From assembly GCF_004118325.1 (NCBI RefSeq), contig NZ_RDFA01000001.1, forward strand, positions 884,838 through 948,837: 64,000 bases of DNA, written 5' to 3'. Below, piece after piece: positions 52,029-59,740 of the stretch. Position 1 is the first letter of the stretch. The number at the start of each line of letters is the position of its first letter. Made by a program: the position numbers and the translations under genes. Below the pieces are notes generated by a model. It had not been told where the DNA came from. It made no database searches and was given only the letters and a program-made list of their open reading frames with translations. The stretch comes from Halorientalis pallida (GTDB lineage Archaea > Halobacteriota > Halobacteria > Halobacteriales > Haloarculaceae).

Positions 52029-52969
52029 GCTTCGCTGCGCTCCTCTTCGAGCGTCACCAGCTGTTCGACCGGCGGCAGCTCCGCCGCTTCCTCGGTCAGT
52101 ACGTCGATCCGGCGACGCACCTTGTCGGTCGCGTACTCGACCAGCGGCGTCGGATCCACGTCTTCGGTCCGCGTCGCCTCGACAGCCTCGGAGACGAACG
52201 GCAGCAGGTCCATGAGCGTGTCCTGCACGACGGCTTCGTCGACACCCTCCTCGTGGATGAGGTGCCGGACCTTGTGCATCCCGAAGCCGACGTGTCGACC
52301 TTCGTCACTCCGGATGTAGTTGATTCCCTCGACCAGTCCCTCCAGTTCGGGCGTGTCGACGTCGTCGTCGTACACGTCCGGACCACCCTCGCTGAACCGC
52401 GCGGAGATGCCGTAGTAGCCGGTCTGTGCCAGCACCGACTCGACGGTGAGGTGGTAGTGGCAGTAGGCTTTCGCGCGGTTCTCCGGCGTGTCGTCGGTCA
52501 GGAGTCGTTCCATCGCTTCTTCGGTCCGGTCGAACAGCTCGACGTAGCCCTCGGGGAAGTACCGCTGGTCCGTGGGCTGGGTGACCGCCGCGTCCTCCTG
52601 TTCGGCGACGGGATCGATCACCTCGCGCCAGTAGCGGTCGAAAAACTGCGTGTGTTTGGCCTCCTCGTAGATCTGCGTGGAGAGAAACATCTGGTCGTCG
52701 ATGTCCTCCAGAACCATCCCCAGCGGCATCAGGTCCTCCGTGACGGCCTCCTCGCCCGCGCCGAACAGCGCGAGCGTCGTCCGCAGTGCCTCGAACTTCT
52801 CCTCGTCGCCGTCGTGGGCCAGCAGGCGCTCGCGGTCCTGTTCGAGCAGTTCCTGCGGGATGTCCTCGTAGGGGTCCCAGTGCCGGTAGACGGCGTTGCG
52901 GAAGTACCCCCCGGCGAACGACTCCGGATCGATGCGCATGTCGCGACTGGTGTCCCTGATCTGTGTCAT
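52025..52969 (-). CDS. Ribonucleotide reductase R2-like ferritin-fold oxidase
   Basis: This 314-residue protein has two ExxH di-metal motifs, EEAKHTQFFDRYW near residue 104 and SDEGRHVGFGMH near residue 220, with further acidic ligands in the first and third helices. Haloarchaeal proteins of this type are annotated either as RNR small subunit or as R2-like ligand-binding oxidase; no R1 gene is adjacent, so the oxidase reading is favoured. The start at 52967-52969 follows a GTTTAAAACAT promoter (minus strand, about 53029-53039). The long open frame upstream is spurious. Confidence 0.85.
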   Translation of the reverse strand: MTQIRDTSRDMRIDPESFAGGYFRNAVYRHWDPYEDIPQELLEQDRERLLAHDGDEEKFEALRTTLALFGAGEEAVTEDLMPLGMVLEDIDDQMFLSTQIYEEAKHTQFFDRYWREVIDPVAEQEDAAVTQPTDQRYFPEGYVELFDRTEEAMERLLTDDTPENRAKAYCHYHLTVESVLAQTGYYGISARFSEGGPDVYDDDVDTPELEGLVEGINYIRSDEGRHVGFGMHKVRHLIHEEGVDEAVVQDTLMDLLPFVSEAVEATRTEDVDPTPLVEYATDKVRRRIDVLTEEAAELPPVEQLVTLEEERSEA

Positions 52970-53144
52970 GGGATGGTACTTGCCCACACGACACTCGGCG
53001 TTAACCCTGGTGCCCCAATGACGAGGATGTTTTAAACAGACCGACGCTCGGTGAGTTTTTTGTACGGTCTTTCTCGGAGAAACGAATTCCGTCGTCGGGC
53101 GGAGATAACAAGCGTTAACGTCGGTGGTCACGGCACTCCCGACA

Positions 53145-53402
53145 ATGACTGCGTACACCGCGACCGTGACGGTCCGGCTGAAACGCGGGGTGCTCGATCC
53201 GGAGGCCGAGACGACACAGCGCCAGCTCGAACGGCTCGGCTTCGACCTGGAGGACCTCCGGTCGGCCGACCAGTTCGAGATCGACGTGGACGCGAGCGAC
53301 GCCGACGCGGCCGCCGAACGCGCCGACGAAATGGCCGAACGGTTGCTCGCGAACCCGACCATCCACGACTACGAGATCGAGGTCGCCGAACGGGACGCAT
53401 GA
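53145..53402 (+). CDS. purS: Phosphoribosylformylglycinamidine synthase subunit PurS
   Basis: This 85-residue PurS bridges PurL and PurQ and channels ammonia. It shows the family core TATVTVRLKRGVLDPEAETTQRQLERLGF and DADAAAERADEMAERLLANPTIHDYEIEV. The ATG at 53145 is preferred to the upstream GTG-type start. It precedes purQ by 79 bases on the same strand, so the two are probably cotranscribed; purL is not in the window. Confidence 0.93.
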   Translation: MTAYTATVTVRLKRGVLDPEAETTQRQLERLGFDLEDLRSADQFEIDVDASDADAAAERADEMAERLLANPTIHDYEIEVAERDA

Positions 53403-53481
53403 CCTCACTCACTCCCGCTCACGTCCGGCGGACGCTCGCCGCCCGTTCCCTGGTCACACTCGCCATCAAGAGGTGGCTCGC

Positions 53482-54159
53482 GTGACCGTTTCAGTCGTCC
53501 AGTTCGGCGGGTCGAACTGCGACCGCGACGCCGTGCAGGCGCTCGCGGAGATCGGCGTCGACGCCGAACTCGTCTGGCACGAGGACGGCCTCCCCGAGGA
53601 CACAAGCGGCGTCGTCTTCCCCGGCGGCTTCTCCTACGGCGACTACCTGCGGGCCGGCGCGATGGCCGCCCGCTCGCCCATCGTCGATGAAGTACGGGAC
53701 GCCGCCGAGGACGGAACGCCCGTCCTGGGCGTCTGTAACGGCGCACAGATCGGCTCCGAGTCCGGCCTCACCCCCGGCGCGTTCACCACCAACCGGAGCG
53801 CCCGCTTCCAGTGTGAACACGTCCACCTCCGCGTCGAGAACGCCGACACCCCCTGGACCGCCGCCTACGAGGAGGGCGAGGTCGTCGAACTCCCCATCGC
53901 CCACGGCGAGGGACGCTTCGAGGTCACCGACGAACGGCTGGACGAACTCGAACGCGCCGATCGAGTCCTCTTCCGGTACTGTGACGCCGAGGGCGAGGTC
54001 ACCGAGGACGCAAACCCCAACGGGTCGAAACACAACGTCGCCGGCGTGCTGGGCGAACGCGATTCCGTCGCCGTGTTGATGCCCCACCCCGAACGAGCCG
54101 CACTACCCGACATCGGTCCCACGGACGGCCAGGGCGTGCTGGAAGGCTTCGCCGAATGA
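53482..54159 (+). CDS. purQ: Phosphoribosylformylglycinamidine synthase subunit PurQ (glutaminase)
   Basis: This 225-residue class I glutamine amidotransferase supplies ammonia to PurL. The nucleophile elbow VLGVCNGAQIGSE with catalytic Cys is near residue 87, and the His/Glu pair is in MPHPERA near the end; the start VTVSVVQFGGSNCDRD is diagnostic. The GTG at 53482 is chosen over the GTG three codons upstream for family agreement, with GAGGTGG in front as ribosome site. The TnpB element inserted 26 bases after its stop. Confidence 0.95.
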   Translation: MTVSVVQFGGSNCDRDAVQALAEIGVDAELVWHEDGLPEDTSGVVFPGGFSYGDYLRAGAMAARSPIVDEVRDAAEDGTPVLGVCNGAQIGSESGLTPGAFTTNRSARFQCEHVHLRVENADTPWTAAYEEGEVVELPIAHGEGRFEVTDERLDELERADRVLFRYCDAEGEVTEDANPNGSKHNVAGVLGERDSVAVLMPHPERAALPDIGPTDGQGVLEGFAE

Positions 54160-54185
54160 CATCCTCCGCGCGGTAAACGGCGCGG

Positions 54186-55667
54186 TTTCCCAAGCGTTGG
54201 GATATTATGATTTGCGGCGCACCTGTTCTTGTGGGGCAACTCGCCCCGTGGATTTGTCGAACAGGCGCACCGCTGGCTGTGCCATCCAGCCGTTATCCCT
54301 ATCTCCCCCATCACAGGCGAGAGTCGGGAGTACCTTCTGTCGAATGTTTTCGGCCCCGTTTACCTCGGCATTGGCGACCAGTCCACACTCCTCACAGACG
54401 TACAGCCCACGTTCAACACGGTGGCTGCCCTCGGTCGTTCCACAGGACGCGCAAGACGTGGACGTGTCACGCTCATCTACACGCTCGACGCTGATACCGT
54501 GTTCAGCGGCTTTGTATTCCAGCATCTCGGTGAACCTATCGAACGCCCACCCATGCAAGTCGAGGTTGCCGTGGTCGCCCCAGTCGGCGTCCTCGCGGAT
54601 ACCAGTCAAGTCGCCTACGGCAATTTTCCCGACGTTACGTGCGGCGCACTCGGCTACTATATCCTTCGAGACGGCGTGGAAGAAGTGTGTCCGGCGCTCG
54701 TCTCGCTTCCGGTCCAGTCGCCGTGCCTTCTGTGAGTCACTATCGTCGCACTTCGCCCGCTCCTTCTGGAAGTAGTATTCATCCTCTTTGAGTGCGCCAC
54801 CGGGATACAGCAGAGCATCGTCGCCAACCGCAACAGCGGCGAAATTACAGATACCGAGGTCAATACCTGCTACCCGGTCGCCCGGTGGGTCCGGGTCGTC
54901 AATCTCGACGTTGCACACGATGTGCAACTCCCACTCGGTGTCAGTCCAGACTGTTCGGACCTGTTGGACGTTCTTGATGGCCACATCTGGGTCAGCGTCG
55001 TACTCACAGAGGATGAAATCCTGCCGTCCGTCTTTCAGGTTTCGCCCCTTCGAGAGTCGAATCTGGTTGTGGTCGGAGTCGTGCTTGAATCCATCCTCTT
55101 TGAACGTGACTGTCGAGCGTGGATGCTCGTCGCCATGTTTGCGGTAGCCGGGTGGGTTCGCATTCTCGTCACCGTTCCCACGGAGCGTGTACCACGAGTC
55201 GAACGCTTCAACCAATTCTTCGAGAATTGCCTGACTGGATTGTGCGTTCAAATCCGCGTAGCGTTCGTGATTCTTGAGGTACGCTTTGAGAACGCCGTCG
55301 TTTGGTATCGTACCGGTTTCATCCCAAATCCGGTCACACGTCCATCGAGCGACGTTCCAGAGTTTCGAGGCAGCGAACCCGAGCGAATCAAGATCGTCGC
55401 ACACCTGCTGGTGGTTGCGAATGGATGCAACGTGGGTGCGAGTGACCTGATTCGCCATACATAGCCTGTTGTGTGTGGAATTGATAAGTGGTGGCCAACC
55501 GGGGTGAAAGTGAACATAGAATATCCGGCCCGGCTGTTACCCCGCGGAGACGTATCTGAGCTTACGCGATTCACGCCCGCCCTGTTCGCTCCTCGGTTCC
55601 GACCAGTCTGAACACTCGTCACTCACGGGAAGGGCGGGATTCTCTCGCTGTATCAAGATAGGTGCTC
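54186..55667 (-). mobile_element. IS200/IS605-type element with tnpB only
   Basis: This is a single-gene element of the IS1341 type, without a TnpA transposase. The 3' end begins with a TTTCCCAAGCGTTGGGA hairpin (54185-54201), and the 5' end region 55516-55667 is shared with the deleted copy at 50290-50446, ending GGGATTCTCTCGCTGTATC. No target-site duplication is expected for this family. The gap 55459-55750 contains only this end and the promoter of the next gene. Movement would need a TnpA from elsewhere. Confidence 0.88.
54205..55458 (-). CDS. tnpB: TnpB family RNA-guided nuclease-like protein
   Basis: This is a full-length, 417-residue TnpB. The N-terminal wedge/REC-like part starts ANQVTRTHVASIRNHQQVC. 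RuvC-I is GIDLGICNFAAVA near residue 198 with its Asp. The RuvC-II region is KIAVGDLTGIRED near 285, where the usual Glu position is Gly and a Glu lies just behind. The zinc finger is intact (CASC ... CEEC, 345-372). RuvC-III reads VANAEVNGAENI, with Glu where the family has Asp, so cutting activity may be lost or altered. A guide RNA would normally come from the gene's 3' end and the element end. Confidence 0.9.
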   Translation of the reverse strand: MANQVTRTHVASIRNHQQVCDDLDSLGFAASKLWNVARWTCDRIWDETGTIPNDGVLKAYLKNHERYADLNAQSSQAILEELVEAFDSWYTLRGNGDENANPPGYRKHGDEHPRSTVTFKEDGFKHDSDHNQIRLSKGRNLKDGRQDFILCEYDADPDVAIKNVQQVRTVWTDTEWELHIVCNVEIDDPDPPGDRVAGIDLGICNFAAVAVGDDALLYPGGALKEDEYYFQKERAKCDDSDSQKARRLDRKRDERRTHFFHAVSKDIVAECAARNVGKIAVGDLTGIREDADWGDHGNLDLHGWAFDRFTEMLEYKAAEHGISVERVDERDTSTSCASCGTTEGSHRVERGLYVCEECGLVANAEVNGAENIRQKVLPTLACDGGDRDNGWMAQPAVRLFDKSTGRVAPQEQVRRKS

Positions 55668-55750
55668 CCGGCGTCCGAAAGTCCGGCGTTCGTTTTCTTC
55701 TTCCGGGAATCCACGGCAGACTGAAATTTCGCTGGCCCCTATCTTCGTGT

Positions 55751-56044
55751 ATGGCGACGACAGACGAGGCCGTCGAGACCGAGCGCGTCTGGCTGGTCGA
55801 ACGCACCTACGGCGACGACGAGCAGAACATGATCATCCTGACCTACGCCACGCCGGACGGCCGGCGGGACTACCGGAAAGAGCGGGCGCTCCCGAGTTTC
55901 ACCGGCCCCGGCCGGGCGACCCAGGTGTCGCTGGACGTCGACGCCGACAACCTCGGGACCGTCGACGACCCGGAGACCCGGGAGCGGTACGCCAGCGAGG
56001 TCGAACGGATGACGGAGAAACACGACCGCGACGACACGCTGTAG
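55751..56044 (+). CDS. Small acidic hypothetical protein
   Basis: This 97-residue soluble protein has an N-terminal strand pair (RVWLVERTYGDDEQNMIILTYATPDG), a basic turn, and a C-terminal charged helix (DDPETRERYASEVERMTEKH). No family is recognised with confidence. It is followed by the 35-bp tandem repeat tract. Confidence 0.7.
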   Translation: MATTDEAVETERVWLVERTYGDDEQNMIILTYATPDGRRDYRKERALPSFTGPGRATQVSLDVDADNLGTVDDPETRERYASEVERMTEKHDRDDTL

Positions 56045-56090
56045 GTCGCTGGCCTTTTTACACGCTCGCCCGGCGTCGTGGCTCCTTCTT

Positions 56091-56239
56091 CCCCGTTCGC
56101 CCGCCGCCTCACGGGTCGTTGTACTCCCCGCTCGCCCGCCGCCTCACGGGTCGTTGTACTCCCCGCTCGCCCGCCGCCTCACGGGTCGTTGTACTCCCCG
56201 CTCGCCCGCCGCCTCACGGGTCGTTGTACTCCCCGTTCG
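56091..56239 (+). repeat. 35-bp tandem repeat, 4.3 copies
   Basis: A 35-base unit starting CCCCGCTCGCCCGCCGCC and ending CGGGTCGTTGTACT is repeated head to tail at 56091-56125, 56126-56160, 56161-56195 and 56196-56230, with a partial fifth copy to 56239. Copies two to four are identical; the first differs by one base. There are no spacers, so it is not a CRISPR array. 35 is not a multiple of three, and the tract lies between two genes. Confidence 0.95.
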
Positions 56240-56287
56240 GCCTCCGCCCAGCACACTTATCCGTCGGCTGACCGACGTGTCCGATAG

Positions 56288-56938
56288 GTGATTCAGGTGT
56301 CGAACATCGTACTCACAGCCGTCCTGTTGCTCGTCGGAATCGCGCTGACCGTCGGCGGCGTCTTCTTCTACCGGACCGGACTGAAGCTGTTCGGGTTCCT
56401 GCTCGGCGGCGGCGCGGGCTTTTTCGCGGGCAGTACCGCCAGTCTGGGACCGATCCCCACCATCGCCGTGATCCTCCTGCTCGGATTCGTGGGCCTCGCC
56501 GTCGCTAACAAGGTGTACCTCGTCATGCTCGTCGTCCCGGGCGCAGTGACGGGGTTCGGCGCGGCGCTGGCGCTGACGGGAACTTCGATGAACCCGCTGA
56601 CGAACCTGCTCGACCCCGTGATCCTCGCCGGGCCGGTCATCGGCGCGGTCCTCGCGGTGATCCTCCAGAAGGTCGTCGTCGTGTTCGTCAGCGCGGCCTG
56701 GGGTGCGGTGCTGATCTGGGCCGGCCTGGACGCCAGTGCCATCGTCGACCCGCTGGCGAACCTCTCCGTGCCGACACCCCCGAGCTGGACCGCCGCGCTG
56801 ATCGCCGTCGGCGTCGTCGTGCAGATCGCCACCTGGGCACTGCTGCGCCACTACGACGACGACGAACTCAAAGCGAAGATCGGGGGCCTGCTGGGTCGTG
56901 GCTCCTCCGGCGGCAGCCAGCCCGAAGGCGGCATCTAA
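56288..56938 (+). CDS. Polytopic membrane protein (TMEM198/DUF4203-like)
   Basis: This 216-residue protein has seven TM helices and a cytoplasmic Gly/Ser tail. The second and third helices are joined by a glycine-rich stretch (GGGAGFFAGSTASLGPIP), and a VVPGAVTGFGAALAL segment follows, both like DUF4203/TMEM198 proteins. Function is unknown. The GTG at 56288 is used as start; a second GTG five codons on is possible. Confidence 0.7.
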   Translation: MIQVSNIVLTAVLLLVGIALTVGGVFFYRTGLKLFGFLLGGGAGFFAGSTASLGPIPTIAVILLLGFVGLAVANKVYLVMLVVPGAVTGFGAALALTGTSMNPLTNLLDPVILAGPVIGAVLAVILQKVVVVFVSAAWGAVLIWAGLDASAIVDPLANLSVPTPPSWTAALIAVGVVVQIATWALLRHYDDDELKAKIGGLLGRGSSGGSQPEGGI

Positions 56939-57097
56939 CTGGAGCGCGGGTCGGCGCCGTTCGCGGGTTCGGAAGCGTTTTTATCACTCGAAGCGAACGT
57001 CTTTTTCGATGACTCGTCGCCCTGAACGACGCGTCCGGCGGGCTCGCGCCCGCATCGAGCATCGACAGTCGAGCATCGTGACGACGGGGGCGTGGCC

Positions 57098-57858
57098 GTG
57101 ACGGACCGCCGTCTCGCCGCCGTCGCCGTCGTCATCGTCGCCGTGGTGGCCGTCGGGACCGGCCTGGTCCTCGGCGTGTTCGACGGCGGTCCGTCGGACG
57201 ACGACGGACCCGAAGCGAACGGATCGGCGGCCGGCGACGACCCGACGGTTTCGTTCGTCACCGGTGACGACGACCGCCTCCACGTCGTCGGGACCACGAA
57301 GCAGTGGCTCCGCGGCGAGACCGACCTCCCGCCGGGGACGGGAGTCGAGGTCCGCGTCAGCTCGGCCGGGTCACAGCCATGGGCCCGGAGCGAAACGGCG
57401 ACGGTGAGCGAGAACGGGACGGTCGCCGCGCGCATGGATCTGTCGCCGGCGGCGTCGACCGAGACGTTCCAGGTCGAAGTCGTCACGAAGAACGGAACGC
57501 GACTGGCGAACGCGACCGGTGTCATCGTCGCCGACGAGTACGTCTCGAAGAATCCCGCTGTCGCGCTCTGGCGGTCGAGTGGGAGCGTCGTGCACGTCGA
57601 GGCGGCCCCGAACCGGTCGATACTCGGGAAGACCGACCTGTCGGCGGGCACGGTGCTGGAAGTCGACCTCCGTTCGACCGGGTCCGACCCGTTCCTGAAG
57701 GACTTCGAGGCGACCGTCGACGCGGAAGGGACCTTCGCAGGGACCGCCGACTTCGGCGACGTCCCCCGAACACGAGCTTCAACGCCATCGTCTCGTACGC
57801 CGAGAACGGAACCGAAATCGTCGACCAGCCCGGCGTGACGGTGCCGCCGGAGCGGTGA
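57098..57858 (+). pseudogene. BGTF surface-domain protein, frameshifted near its end
   Basis: This secreted protein has an N-terminal hydrophobic anchor (about residues 5-28), an acidic linker, and two tandem beta-sandwich domains of the BGTF type (each beginning 'D-x-L-H-V-x-x-T' or 'G-S-V-V-H-V-E-A' and containing T-D-L-x-x-G-T). In the reading frame from 57098, homology is lost after FGDVP at the CCCCC run 57763-57767. Adding one C restores NTSFNAIVSYAENGTEIVDQPGV and a TGA at 57856-57858. It is therefore a one-base deletion or a sequencing error. Without repair the frame ends at 57838 with a nonsense tail. Confidence 0.8.
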
Positions 57859-57863
57859 GCGTG

Positions 57864-58459
57864 CTACCCGGTCGGCGTCTCACACCGTAATAGCGTGGTG
57901 GCAGAGAGGTCCCGAACGCTCCCAGTCTCGTCGAGACAGATCCAATGACTCTGATCGTTGCAGTCGAAGGCACCGGTACCGAGTGCCACCGTCCGGGAGC
58001 CGTTCGCGTGCACGAGCGCGATCGTGTAGTCTCCCGACCGGTACATCCGAAGGTGAGCATCCCCTCGGCCGGGAACCGAAGCCGTCGGTCGTAGATCGTC
58101 GTGTTGTTCCGGCCGTAGGTCATCGTCACGTTCAGCGTCCGGTTCGGGCCGGCGTTCCGGACGAAGACGATGGTCGTCCCATCGAACCGCTTCGTCGCCG
58201 GGTCTCCGACGGCGAACCCCTGGAACGCCTCGGGCCTGTCACGACGCGCCCGGTCGGGCAGGGTGACACTCGAACCGCCCACACCATCAGCTGCCTGCAC
58301 CTGCGGCGGCGACCGAGGCGTGGGCGACACGTCGGCTGCTCCGGCGGACGGCGTCGGCGCCGGTGAAACTGCATCCGTGGGCGACGAGTCGGACGGCGTG
58401 GTCCCGAAACAACCGCTCAGCAGAGGGAGGGCAGCCAGCAGGAGTGCAGGGTGGCGCAT
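57864..58459 (-). pseudogene. Secreted lipoprotein, frameshifted in its C-terminal third
   Basis: The start MRHPALLLAALPLLSGC gives a lipobox Cys near residue 17, then a Pro/Ser/Thr-rich linker and a beta-rich domain (TTIVFVRNAGPNRTLNVTMTYGRN). The frame then changes near 58047-58052: the natural continuation MYRSGDYTIALVHANGS ... LLRCETPTG lies in the next frame and ends at 57864. One missing base explains it. It converges, 5 bases apart, with another frameshifted gene. Function is unknown. Confidence 0.75.
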
Positions 58460-58499
58460 GCGGACCGTCGCGACGGTCCCGGCAAAGGTCTTGTGTCGC

Positions 58500-59579
58500 T
58501 CACCGCACGAGCGGCTGGTTGTAGCCCGTCTCGCGTTCGAGGACGAGTTCCCAGGTCCGTTCACAGTCACAGGAGACCTGCTCGAACACCGATGGGTCCT
58601 GTCGGAGGTCGAAGTCCTTGATCGCCTTCTGGACGCGGTCGTCGCACTCGCCGCAGTTGTGGGCCCCGCGGTCGCTCCCGTGGCCGACCGGGTCGGAGAC
58701 GACGATCACGTCCTCACCGTCGGCCGTCGATTTCAGCACCTCGACGACCGACCAGAGCCACGGCGGGCGGTAGCCGCCGTCGTGGAAGAGGTCCTCGACC
58801 ATCGTGTGGCGCTGGACGTTCGTGGGGTTCATCGAGACGGTGTGGCAACCCTCGACGGCGGCGCACTTCCGCACCGACCGCTTCATGTCTTCGATGGCGT
58901 CCGGTTCCGAGAGGAAAGGCGGCTTCATCAGGAGATAGGCCTTGATCCCCGCACCGGCGTCGCGGGCGTCCGCCGCGGCCCGCTCGAACTCCGAGAACTC
59001 GAAGTACTTGTTCACGCAGTCCCGGCGGACGCGGTCGGTCGCGGTCTCTAAGCCGACCGCGATGTCGGTCTCCAAATCGTGGGCGGTGAAGTCCTCGATC
59101 TTCTCGCGGTCGACGAAGTCCGGCAGGGACTCGACGACGATGCGGTCCCGGTCGGCGAAGGTCTCGGCGATGGCCCGGCGCGTCTCGGCGGGGACCTCCC
59201 GCTCGTCGAGGAAGGACCCGGAGGTGTAGATCTTGATGAGCCCAGAGGGGTCCTTGGCGTTCTCCTGCTCGTGGTCCAGACACACGTCGATCTGGGCCAT
59301 CAAGTCCTCGTGGGCGACCGAACCGCCCTCGACGGACTCGGCGACGTAGCCACACATCGTACAGCCGCCGGCGCGGGCCCACCGACAGCCGCCGGTGTTG
59401 AGGATGATCGTCAGCGACTGGTAGACGCCGTCGGGCGTGTTGTCCTCGTCGATCCAGACCCGCGTGGGCTCGCGGGGGTCGTAGGTCTCGTCCTTGCGAG
59501 AACGGATCTCCCGCATCGCCTTGTTGTGGGCGTCCATCCCCTTGCCCTGCTCGTAGACGTCGGGGCTCGGCTTGCTCAT
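58500..59579 (-). CDS. Archaeosine synthase radical SAM subunit (RaSEA)
   Basis: This 359-residue radical SAM protein shows the variant cluster motif GGCRWARAGGCTMCGY near residue 65 and the blocks SGLIKIYTSGSFLDERE and DIAVGLETATDRVRRD. RaSEA works with ArcS to turn the lysine adduct of preQ0 into archaeosine at position 15 of archaeal tRNAs. A zinc-ribbon-like C-terminus (HNCGECD, CDCERTW) follows. It links with MptA, which supplies the pathway precursor. The start at 59577-59579 follows family length; upstream codons are spurious. Confidence 0.9.
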   Translation of the reverse strand: MSKPSPDVYEQGKGMDAHNKAMREIRSRKDETYDPREPTRVWIDEDNTPDGVYQSLTIILNTGGCRWARAGGCTMCGYVAESVEGGSVAHEDLMAQIDVCLDHEQENAKDPSGLIKIYTSGSFLDEREVPAETRRAIAETFADRDRIVVESLPDFVDREKIEDFTAHDLETDIAVGLETATDRVRRDCVNKYFEFSEFERAAADARDAGAGIKAYLLMKPPFLSEPDAIEDMKRSVRKCAAVEGCHTVSMNPTNVQRHTMVEDLFHDGGYRPPWLWSVVEVLKSTADGEDVIVVSDPVGHGSDRGAHNCGECDDRVQKAIKDFDLRQDPSVFEQVSCDCERTWELVLERETGYNQPLVR

Positions 59580-59679
59580 TACCCCGGAGTAGCCGCCCGA
59601 ACTGTAAAATCCCACCGTCCTGTCTGCCGGGTCGGTTCTCGACCGACGCCGTCGGCTGATCCATCCCGTTCTAGACGTA

Positions 59680-59713
59680 GTTCGAACCTTCTCTATAGAA
59701 CGAAATTTTATAC
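59680..59713 (+). promoter_or_regulatory. Promoter of ALDH gene with GTTCGAAC palindrome
   Basis: A perfect 8-bp palindrome GTTCGAAC (59680-59687) lies just upstream of the BRE/TATA element GAACGAAATTTTATAC (59698-59713). The ATG at 59741 is 28 bases after the TATA box, typical of a leaderless or short-leader transcript. The palindrome is well placed for a regulator. Confidence 0.5.
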
Positions 59714-59740
59714 AATATTGACCCCAGAGTGGCAAGCAGG

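Noticed and set aside
52970-53362. 130-codon extension of the R2-like protein
   Set aside because: It lacks acidic character, reads through a clear TATA promoter and overlaps purS on the other strand.
49779-55667. A composite transposon formed by the two TnpB elements carrying purS-purQ and the signalling genes
   Set aside because: Both copies lack a transposase, one is internally deleted, and TnpB elements of this type do not mobilise flanking DNA as pairs; core purine genes inside also argue against it.
56091-56239. Possible CRISPR array
   Set aside because: The repeats are directly adjacent with no unique spacers, and no cas gene is present in the window.
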